Positions 1 to 5,293 of a stretch of 7,462 nucleotides of DNA are shown here, one piece after another (the first letter of the stretch is position 1; each line of letters opens with the position of its first letter). The stretch comes from Methanocorpusculum sp. (GTDB taxonomy: Archaea > Halobacteriota > Methanomicrobia > Methanomicrobiales > Methanocorpusculaceae), in NCBI GenBank assembly GCA_029987245.1, contig DALTWG010000070.1:1-7462 (forward strand), given 5' to 3'. The notes under the pieces were generated by a model. That model was not told the origin of the DNA, searched no databases, and was given only the letters and a program-made list of their open reading frames with translations. Position numbers and translations under genes: made by a program.

Positions 1-857
1 TTTGCAGTAATTGTCACAGGGTTGGCAGAACTTCCAACAATGCAGTTTTCCATCGTGAAAGTGCCCGTAGAATATGCACCTCCAATGAGACCGCCTGCAT
101 CAGATCCCGCAGTGGATGAAATCGTGTCAGCATAGACAGTGCAGCCGGCTGCATGGAAACTGCCGGTTGCAATGCCGGTATCAACACAGCCAAGCAGACC
201 ACCGACTTTGTAACCGGATGCCGAAATTGCAACAGGATTAGCCTGCGTTCCAACAGTGCAGTTTTCAAAGTTTAAGGTACTTGCAGAACTTGCATAACCA
301 ACCAGACCGCCGAGAGAACTGCCGCCGGTGGTTGAAATTGCCTTTACATTTACATTACAGTCCAATGCATTGATGTGTGCATCGTTGGCATAGCCGACCA
401 GACTGCCGATGTAATTGTTGTTTGAGGTTAGGGTATCACCATTCACCGTACAATGATCAAAAATCACGCTGCCGGTTAAATAACCTGCAAACAGACCAAG
501 ACCATGCCCGGTTTGTGTAATGATTCCGGTGCCGGGTATAGTAAAATCCACATACTGCACGGTTAAGGTTTTACCTTCTGCTACAGTTAAATCGCCAAAT
601 AATCCGTAATAATCTCCGGCGTAATTTTTGTCAATCAGATTTACGGTAATTGGCGATCCTGCAGTACCTCCTATGGTTGTATCTGCCGTACATTCATAAG
701 CGCTGTTCGTCAAAGCATAAGTTACTTTGTCACTAAGCGGCCGGGTGGAAATGTCCGCCGCTGCCGCTGCGGGTCCGATTAGCAGTATGCTCAAAAGACA
801 TACTGCAAAACCTGCAGTGATGAGGTGTTTTAATCTCAATTCAGTTTGTTTTTTCAT
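1..857 (-). CDS. Secreted GLUG-repeat surface protein, N-terminal part (runs off the left edge)
   Basis: This open frame reads leftwards from ATG at 857-855 for about 285 codons without a stop and continues beyond base 1. It begins with a signal peptide: charged MKKQTELRLK, a hydrophobic stretch at about residues 12-30 (ITAGFAVCLLSILLIGP), then a likely cleavage site after AAAA near residue 33. The mature part is rich in Gly, Thr, Ser and Asn. It carries a degenerate repeat of roughly 35 residues with a GLUG-like core: YIGSLVGYA (about 148), SLGGLVGYA (180), KVGGLLGCV (216) and DAGGLIGGA (252). A cysteine motif of the DHCTVNG / ENCTVG / AGCTVY / ENCIVG type accompanies each repeat. GLUG repeats occur in extracellular, often adhesin-like proteins; a cell-surface role here is inference. 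The start is fixed by a strong GGAGGT ribosome binding site. No C-terminal anchor can be seen because the gene is cut by the window. Confidence 0.82.
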   Translation of the reverse strand, partial: MKKQTELRLKHLITAGFAVCLLSILLIGPAAAAADISTRPLSDKVTYALTNSAYECTADTTIGGTAGSPITVNLIDKNYAGDYYGLFGDLTVAEGKTLTVQYVDFTIPGTGIITQTGHGLGLFAGYLTGSVIFDHCTVNGDTLTSNNNYIGSLVGYANDAHINALDCNVNVKAISTTGGSSLGGLVGYASSASTLNFENCTVGTQANPVAISASGYKVGGLLGCVDTGIATGSFHAAGCTVYADTISSTAGSDAGGLIGGAYSTGTFTMENCIVGSSANPVTITA

Positions 858-861
858 ACAT

Positions 862-867
862 ACCTCC
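862..867 (-). promoter_or_regulatory. Ribosome binding site of the GLUG-repeat protein gene
   Basis: On the minus strand GGAGGT lies 4 bases before the ATG at 857. Another ATG 4 bases upstream (861-859) is in a different frame and stops after six codons, so this site selects the 857 start. Confidence 0.7.
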
Positions 868-1361
868 ATCCGTCTTTTGTTTCCCGTACTGTTTTTCGTA
901 CAGGTAAAAATCCTAAAACCGAACCGGCGCGTCTGTGTTTTTTCAGGGACGGGCAGCAAACTCCGGCGTAACGGCAGAATAGTCGATGATTCTGTCGTCT
1001 GCGCACAATGTGCGCGTGACCGGGCACCGTAAGCAAAAACGTGACTGGATTTCGGGAGGAAAATTTCCGGTTCTGTTCCCGGATTGAAATGAACGGATTG
1101 TTTAAAGAAAGGAACAAGAGAGCCAAAGCTGATACTAAAATCTGTCCAAAGACGCCTATCACCAGCCAAAGCAGGCATATGAAACGAAGATATCGTCATT
1201 TCATAACCTTGTTAAACAAAAATCACAGCGCATATTCTGCAGCATTTGCAAAAGTACTGCACCGGGTTATGTTCAGTAAAAATATTGTTATGCGATAGTA
1301 CTTAAAGTCTGCGGTTGTTAGAATAGGTGGGTGCCGGTTTGATGGCAGGTGCGCGGGCTAT
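868..1361. other. Intergenic region without a convincing gene
   Basis: These 494 bases separate the minus-strand surface-protein gene from the ATPase unit. Overlapping open frames of about 85-100 codons exist on both strands, but they have no ribosome binding site, are rich in Arg, Cys and His in the manner of random frames, and match no family I recognise. The promoter of the surface-protein gene should lie here. The only candidates I see are weak T-rich stretches around 906-915. A 15-base palindrome (GCGCACA-A-TGTGCGC) sits at 1001-1015; its role is unknown. Confidence 0.6.
1001..1015. repeat. Short perfect palindrome in the intergenic region
   Basis: GCGCACA at 1001-1007 and its exact complement TGTGCGC at 1009-1015 are separated by one base. 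The site lies about 145 bases upstream of the surface-protein start, so it could be a protein-binding site. Chance occurrence cannot be excluded. Confidence 0.35.
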
Positions 1362-1509
1362 TGCTGCTATGATGCTGCTATGGTGCTGCTAATGCTGATA
1401 ATCTAAATATTGCTTATTTCGCCAAACGGAGCAATATTTGCGAGGTTTATAGATGCATAGCAGCATAGCAGCATTTTGACTATTTTTGCTGTGCGTGAGA
1501 TTTTTCCAT
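1362..1509. repeat. Left arm of the long inverted repeat
   Basis: This arm pairs with 2876-3023 at 145 of 148 positions. Its outer end consists of three 11-base units of the TGCTGCTATGR type (1362-1394). Its inner part holds the reverse complement of the same motif as two 8-base CATAGCAG units (1456-1471). Between them AAATATTGC (1405-1413) and GCAATATTT (1431-1439) form a perfect 9-bp stem around a 17-base loop. Each arm can therefore itself fold into a long imperfect hairpin over 1362-1474. A TATA-like TTTATAGA (1446-1453) points toward the ATPase gene. Confidence 0.95.
1446..1453 (+). promoter_or_regulatory. Putative TATA box for the ATPase gene, inside the left arm
   Basis: TTTATAGA, preceded by the purine-rich GCGAGG, resembles an archaeal TATA box with a BRE. 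Initiation about 25 bases downstream would leave a leader of roughly 95 bases that carries the 1524-1565 palindrome. Because it lies in the inverted repeat, an identical box on the minus strand of the right arm (2932-2939) points back into the 3' end of the gene. Confidence 0.4.
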
Positions 1510-1523
1510 CCGGGAGCATGCAG

Positions 1524-1565
1524 CCATTGAAGATTTTGCGACGTACGTCGCGAAATCTTCAATGG
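1524..1565. repeat. Near-perfect 42-base palindrome just before the ATPase start
   Basis: The two halves pair at 20 of 21 positions, the exception being T1537 against G1552, which would still pair as U-G in RNA. The centre is ACGT|ACGT and the ends are CCATTGAAGATTT and AAATCTTCAATGG. Its last two bases are part of the GGAG ribosome binding site (1564-1567), which stands 5 bases before the ATG at 1573. A transcript hairpin here could hide the binding site, or the DNA could be an operator or a recombinase/ATPase binding site. A related copy lies at the other end of the gene (2824-2858). Confidence 0.9.
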
Positions 1566-1572
1566 AGTCGCC

Positions 1573-2826
1573 ATGGAAATCAAACGAGACCGGTATCTGC
1601 AGGAACTCATCGACCGCAAAGGAAACGGACTGATAAAAATAGTCACCGGCATACGCCGGAGCGGAAAATCCTATCTGCTGTTTACCATCTTCTATAATCA
1701 CCTTCTCGCAAACGGCATTGAAGAAGACCACATTATCACCATGGATATGGACGACCTGGAAAACAAGCCCTACCGCGACCCCCTAACCCTCCTGCACTAT
1801 ATCAAAAGCAAAATAACCGACACAAAACAATACTATGTCCTCCTTGACGAAGTACAACTGATAAACAATTTCCCCGAACTCTTAAACAGCCTGCTTCATA
1901 TCAGAAACACCGATGTCTACGTTACCGCAAGCTATTCAAAATTCCTGTCCAAAGACGTAATAACCGAGTTCAGAGGCCGCGGAGACGAAGTGCATCTGTA
2001 TCCCTTGAGCTTTGCCGAATTTATGACCGCCTATGACGGAGACCGGTATCACGGCTGGGACGAATATTACCGGTTCGGCGGTCTTCCCGGCGTATTTTTG
2101 CGCAAAACCGAGCCGCAGAAAAGTGATTATCTCCAGACACTCTTTACAGAAACCTATCTCATTGACATACTTGAACGAAATGCTATTCAAAATACCCCGG
2201 TTATCGAAACACTCATCGACATACTCTCCTCATCCATAGGCTCTCTTACCAACCCCCAGCGGATAACAAATACCTTTTCCTCGGTTCTGCAGACACCGGT
2301 CTCTGTTAACACCGTCAAAAAATACATTGATGCACTGGAAGATGCGTTTATCATAACCGGCGTCAAACGCTATGACATCAGAGGCCGCAAATACATCGGT
2401 ACGCCGCTGAAATATTATTTTGAAGACGTGGGTCTGAGAAATGCGCGCCTCAATTTCCGCCGGCAGGAGGAAAACTACATCATGGAAAATATCATTTACA
2501 ACGAACTGCGCGTTCGCGGTTTTCATGTGGATGTCGGTGTTGTCGAAGTTCATGAACCTGATACAACCGGAAAATATGTGCACAAAAAACTCGAAATCGA
2601 TTTTGTTGCAAACCGCGCCTCGCAGAAATACTATATCCAGTCGGCGTTCACGCTTGCGGGAGATGAAAAAGAAAAGCAGGAAAAACGCCCGTTTCAGCGC
2701 GTGGACGACAGCTTCAAAAAAATTGTTGTTACAAAAGATTATGTCATGAAAAAACATGATGAGGACGGTATTTTAACCATCGGCATTATTGATTTCCTGC
2801 TCAATGAAGACAGTATAGATGCCTGA
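1573..2826 (+). CDS. AAA-type ATPase with DUF4143-like C-terminal domain
   Basis: This 417-residue protein belongs to the predicted ATPases with an N-terminal AAA_14-like domain and a C-terminal DUF4143 domain (COG1373 type). Visible motifs are Walker A GIRRSGKS (26-33), Walker B YYVLLDE (87-93), a sensor-like segment YVTASYSKFLSKDV (116-129), a following FRGRG with candidate arginine fingers R134 and R136, and the family signature YPLSFAEF (143-150). Next come RFGGLPGVF (167-175), a winged-helix-like middle, YFEDVGLRNARL (282-293) and ENIIYNELRVRGF (305-317). EIDFVA (341-346) followed by YIQ (354-356) resembles the core of a nuclease-like fold, with Q where a catalytic acidic residue would be expected. 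The N-terminus fits the usual family start, and GGAG precedes the ATG. The length is typical and the gene appears intact. The cellular role of the family is unsettled. Its enclosure by long inverted repeats is unusual. It is probably cytoplasmic, since no signal peptide or membrane segment is visible. Confidence 0.93.
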   Translation: MEIKRDRYLQELIDRKGNGLIKIVTGIRRSGKSYLLFTIFYNHLLANGIEEDHIITMDMDDLENKPYRDPLTLLHYIKSKITDTKQYYVLLDEVQLINNFPELLNSLLHIRNTDVYVTASYSKFLSKDVITEFRGRGDEVHLYPLSFAEFMTAYDGDRYHGWDEYYRFGGLPGVFLRKTEPQKSDYLQTLFTETYLIDILERNAIQNTPVIETLIDILSSSIGSLTNPQRITNTFSSVLQTPVSVNTVKKYIDALEDAFIITGVKRYDIRGRKYIGTPLKYYFEDVGLRNARLNFRRQEENYIMENIIYNELRVRGFHVDVGVVEVHEPDTTGKYVHKKLEIDFVANRASQKYYIQSAFTLAGDEKEKQEKRPFQRVDDSFKKIVVTKDYVMKKHDEDGILTIGIIDFLLNEDSIDA

Positions 2827-2858
2827 AGATTTTGCGCCGTACGCCTGAAAAATCTTCA
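2824..2858. repeat. Hairpin overlapping the ATPase stop codon, related to the upstream palindrome
   Basis: TGAAGATTTT (2824-2833) pairs perfectly with AAAATCTTCA (2849-2858), with an inner GCG/CGC stem (2834-2836 with 2842-2844). The TGA stop codon is the first three bases of the stem. The segment 2824-2843 matches 1528-1547 of the upstream palindrome at 19 of 20 bases in the same orientation, so both ends of the gene carry the same subterminal motif. It might also act in transcription termination, but only a weak T-rich stretch follows. Confidence 0.8.
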
Positions 2859-2875
2859 ATAGCAACATCTCTTTT

Positions 2876-3023
2876 ATGGAAAAATCCCACGCACAGCAAA
2901 AACAGTCAAAATGCTGCTATGCTGCTATGCATCTATAAACCTCGCAAATATTGCTCCGTTTGGCGAAATAAGCAATATTTAGATTATCAGCATTAGCAGC
3001 ACCATAGCAGCACCATAGCAGCA
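2876..3023. repeat. Right arm of the long inverted repeat
   Basis: This is the reverse complement of 1362-1509 with three mismatches at 2887, 2903 and 3013. The outer end again shows three CATAGCAGCA-type 11-base units. The internal 9-bp stem is conserved exactly, as is the TATA-like box on the minus strand at 2932-2939. Confidence 0.95.
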
Positions 3024-3107
3024 TTTTATTCCATGGACGTTCCCGCTCAGTGTTTAAGATTTTTGCTTGATTATACACCTTTCTGAAGTGATATTTAAAC
3101 CTTTTTA

Positions 3108-3125
3108 AAGAGCAGGATAAAAAGA
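3108..3125 (-). terminator. Possible T-rich terminator of the universal stress protein gene
   Basis: Just after the stop codon on the minus strand comes a pyrimidine-rich stretch with a T5 run (3121-3117) and further T runs. Archaeal termination often needs only such T tracts. No stem is evident. Confidence 0.3.
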
Positions 3126-3130
3126 AGGAA

Positions 3131-3559
3131 TTATTTTCTCACAATCAGAATATTCGTCTTGCCGTAATTTACCACATGCGCCGAGACACTTCCTAAAAGA
3201 AGCCGGTCAAGCTTCGACTTGCCAAGAGAACCGACAACAATTAAATCACAGTCAATATCTTTTGCAGTCTTAACAATCGTGTCACCCGCATGACCTGTTT
3301 CAACATGCGGAATAACCTTAACACCCGCGGCATCTGCCGCCACATTAAGCTCCTCCATCAAAGCCCTGCCCTCATTTTCAAACCGCTGATAAATCAGCTC
3401 CCAGGTGGTGTCAACCGGACCGGGCGAGGCAATACCGGATTCAATCACATACACCGCATGAAGCTCGGCATTGTCCGACTTGGCAAGGTCAAGAGCACGC
3501 GAAAACGCAAGCTTGGAAATCTCAGAGCCGTCAAGCGCAACAAGAATTTTCGAATACAT
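3131..3559 (-). CDS. Universal stress protein (UspA family), single domain
   Basis: The 142-residue protein MYSKILVALDGSE... is a complete single Usp domain. It has the opening strand ILVALDGSE with D10, and the ATP-binding signature G-2x-G-9x-G-S is intact: G110, G113, G123 and S124 in VVGSLGKSKLDRLLLGSVS. The closing strand TNILIVRK matches the family. By analogy with MJ0577-type proteins it probably binds ATP as a cytoplasmic dimer; its precise role is not known. The frame stays open upstream to 3811, but that extension would overlap pyrG by about 100 bases and has no Usp character, so I start at M on 3559, where the family fold begins. No ribosome binding site precedes this ATG. A TATA-like box about 27 bases upstream suggests a leaderless transcript. 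The gene is divergent from pyrG. Confidence 0.94.
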   Translation of the reverse strand: MYSKILVALDGSEISKLAFSRALDLAKSDNAELHAVYVIESGIASPGPVDTTWELIYQRFENEGRALMEELNVAADAAGVKVIPHVETGHAGDTIVKTAKDIDCDLIVVGSLGKSKLDRLLLGSVSAHVVNYGKTNILIVRK

Positions 3560-3582
3560 ACTAATAAGATAGTTTTTGCCGG

Positions 3583-3589
3583 ATAAATA
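3583..3589 (-). promoter_or_regulatory. TATA box of the universal stress protein gene
   Basis: On the minus strand TATTTAT follows the purine-rich GCAAAGG (a BRE-like element). Its centre is about 27 bases before the ATG at 3559, the distance expected if transcription starts at or next to the start codon. This agrees with the lack of a ribosome binding site. Confidence 0.55.
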
Positions 3590-3663
3590 CCTTTGCAGTT
3601 GAGACGCCGAAAACCCGGGCCCGCAAACACTCATCCCTCTATACTTAATACCTCGCCCGACCA

Positions 3664-3673
3664 ATACATATAC
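3664..3673 (+). promoter_or_regulatory. Probable TATA box of the pyrG-guaA operon
   Basis: ATACATATAC lies about 44 bases before the pyrG ATG. A start site about 26 bases downstream would fall near 3691-3697 and leave a leader of roughly 20 bases containing the ribosome binding site. An alternative A/T-rich box lies near 3640-3652. Confidence 0.45.
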
Positions 3674-3675
3674 AT

Positions 3676-3700
3676 GTTTTTTTCCCGCCCGGAAAAAAAC
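3676..3700. repeat. Perfect 10-bp inverted repeat in the pyrG promoter/leader
   Basis: GTTTTTTTCC (3676-3685) and GGAAAAAAAC (3691-3700) are exact complements around the 5-base loop CGCCC. The repeat ends one base before the pyrG ribosome binding site and spans the predicted transcription start. It could be an operator, a leader hairpin if transcription starts further upstream, or a terminator shielding the divergent genes. Confidence 0.75.
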
Positions 3701-3705
3701 GAGGG
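3701..3705 (+). promoter_or_regulatory. Ribosome binding site of pyrG
   Basis: GAGGG stands 7 bases before the ATG at 3713 and supports this start over any later one. It directly abuts the inverted repeat at 3676-3700. Confidence 0.65.
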
Positions 3706-3712
3706 CTAACAC

Positions 3713-5293
3713 ATGAAATACATAGTAGTAACAGGAGGCGTGATGAGCGGACTTGGAAAAGGCATAACTGCCGCATCCATCGGCCGCATCCTTATTAACA
3801 GAGGATACCACGTAACAAGCGTAAAAATCGACCCGTACTTAAACATCGACGCAGGACTCATGAACCCCGCCCAGCACGGCGAGGTCTTCGTCTTAAAAGA
3901 CGGCGGCGAAACCGACCTCGACCTTGGAAACTATGAACGCTTCCTTGACATCGAACTCACCTCCGACCACAACCTGACCACCGGAAAAATCTACTCATCC
4001 GTCATCTCCAAAGAACGCCACGGAGACTACCTCGGCGGCACCGTCCAGATTATTCCCCACATTACCAACGAAATCAAAGACCGTATCAGAAAAGCAGCCG
4101 AAACCTGGACCGACAAGTCCGGAAACCATGCCGAAATCTGCATCGTAGAAGTGGGCGGCACCGTCGGCGATATCGAATCCATGCCCTTTTTAGAGGCCGT
4201 CCGCCAGATGCAGTGGGAATGCGGCAGCGGCAACTTTGCCCTTGTCCACGTCACCCTCCTCCCCGGCGACAGCATGGGCGACTTAAAGACAAAACCGACC
4301 CAGCACTCGGTCAAAGCCCTGCGCGAACTCGGTCTCAAGGCAGACGTCATTGTAGGCCGCTCCGCCTTCCCGGTCCCGACAAGCACCAAACGAAAGATTT
4401 CCTCCTTCTGCGATGTCGACCCGAACGCGGTAATCAGCAACACCAACGCGCCTGACACCTATCTTGTTCCGATGGAACTTGAAAAAGAAGGCATGTCGGA
4501 CGTCTTAATCAGACTCCTCCGCCTCGAGGAAAAAGAACCCGACAACTCCTGGTACTCGCTTGTATCGAAAGAATACACCCGGCGCGTTAGCGTCGGCATT
4601 ATCACCAAATACGGCGTTGAAGACGTCTACGTGTCCATAAAAGAAGCCCTCAAACACGCAGGCCGCTCGCTTTCAACCGAAGTCATTGTACAATGGCTCG
4701 ATGCCGAGCAGTACACCACGGCAGACCTCGAAGACCTTGACGGCATCTTAATTCCGGGCGGATTCGGCAACCGCGGCATCGAAGGCATGATTAATGCCAT
4801 TACCTTCGCGCGCGAACACAATAAACCCCTTCTCGGTCTCTGTCTTGGGTTCCAGCTCTGTGTTATCGAGTTTATGCGAAACGTAGTTGGCTACAAAGAC
4901 GCAACCAGCGAGGAAATGGGCGAAGGCACGCACGCAATCTGTCTTCTTCCCGAGCAGGAGGGCGTTGAAGACCTCGGCGGCACCATGCGTCTTGGCGACT
5001 GCCCCGTGTCTTTAAGCGCCGGCTCAAAGCTTGCAGAGCTTTACAACAGCACGGAAATTATTGAGCGCCACCGCCACAGATATGAGGTAAACCCTGCCTA
5101 CATTGACGAAATCGAGGCAAAAGGCCTTACATTCGTCGGAAGAAACGGCCGCCGCATGGAAGCGCTTGAAATCAGGTCCCACCCGTACTTTGTTGCAACC
5201 CAGTACCACCCCGAATTCCGTTCCAGACCGACGCGGCCTTCCGCACCGTTCATTGGATTTGTGAAAGCCTGCCGCGATTTACAGAATAAGTGA
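3713..5293 (+). CDS. pyrG: CTP synthase (glutamine-hydrolysing)
   Basis: The 526-residue enzyme converts UTP to CTP using ATP and glutamine, the last step of pyrimidine nucleotide synthesis, in the cytoplasm. The N-terminal synthetase domain starts with the diagnostic KYIVVTGGVMSGLGKG (ATP loop SGLGKG 12-17, K16). It continues with KIDPYLNIDAGLMNP (38-52), HGEVFVLKDGGETDLDLGNYERF (55-77, Mg-binding D70) and EVGGTVGDIES (146-156, E147). The C-terminal class I glutamine amidotransferase domain (about 295-526) has IPGGFGNRG (347-355), the nucleophile C377 in GLCLGFQ, GTMRLG (423-428), and catalytic H499 and E501 in QYHPEF. All catalytic residues are present. The length is slightly below the 545 residues of the E. 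coli enzyme but normal for archaea. The gene overlaps guaA by 4 bases. Codons in the first two thirds are strongly C-ending. Confidence 0.98.
   Translation: MKYIVVTGGVMSGLGKGITAASIGRILINRGYHVTSVKIDPYLNIDAGLMNPAQHGEVFVLKDGGETDLDLGNYERFLDIELTSDHNLTTGKIYSSVISKERHGDYLGGTVQIIPHITNEIKDRIRKAAETWTDKSGNHAEICIVEVGGTVGDIESMPFLEAVRQMQWECGSGNFALVHVTLLPGDSMGDLKTKPTQHSVKALRELGLKADVIVGRSAFPVPTSTKRKISSFCDVDPNAVISNTNAPDTYLVPMELEKEGMSDVLIRLLRLEEKEPDNSWYSLVSKEYTRRVSVGIITKYGVEDVYVSIKEALKHAGRSLSTEVIVQWLDAEQYTTADLEDLDGILIPGGFGNRGIEGMINAITFAREHNKPLLGLCLGFQLCVIEFMRNVVGYKDATSEEMGEGTHAICLLPEQEGVEDLGGTMRLGDCPVSLSAGSKLAELYNSTEIIERHRHRYEVNPAYIDEIEAKGLTFVGRNGRRMEALEIRSHPYFVATQYHPEFRSRPTRPSAPFIGFVKACRDLQNK

Larger units (their letters stand above)
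1362..3023 (+). mobile_element. ATPase unit bounded by 148-bp inverted repeats (putative novel element)
   Basis: The 1662-bp unit is built symmetrically: 148-bp left arm (1362-1509), a 42-base palindrome (1524-1565), one ATPase gene (1573-2826), a related hairpin overlapping the stop codon (2824-2858), and the 148-bp right arm (2876-3023) in inverted orientation. The arms differ at only three positions (1372, 1482 and 1498 against their partners), each A on the left and G in the right-arm complement. Similarity stops abruptly at both outer ends. I see no clear target-site duplication, and there is no transposase, integrase or Cas1-like gene inside. The structure is seen directly. That it is mobile, invertible or trans-mobilised is inference. 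Confidence 0.6.

Noticed and set aside
854..1162. A 102-codon minus-strand frame whose TGA overlaps the ATG of the surface-protein gene (ATGA).
   Set aside because: The overlap resembles an operon junction and the N-terminus is hydrophobic, but it needs a GTG start with no ribosome binding site, and the rest is Arg/Cys/His-rich like a random frame with no family resemblance.
1041..1298. An 85-codon plus-strand frame in the intergenic region.
   Set aside because: GTG start without ribosome binding site or promoter, strongly basic random-like composition, and it overlaps the opposing frame.
1350..3040. Target-site duplication flanking the ATPase unit.
   Set aside because: The bases just outside (…GCGGGCTAT on the left, TTTTATTCC… on the right) share no convincing direct repeat, so the insertion mechanism cannot be inferred.
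3560..3811. N-terminal extension of the universal stress protein to a start at 3811.
   Set aside because: It would overlap the first 100 bases of pyrG, contains no Usp sequence, and ignores the TATA box and start at 3559.
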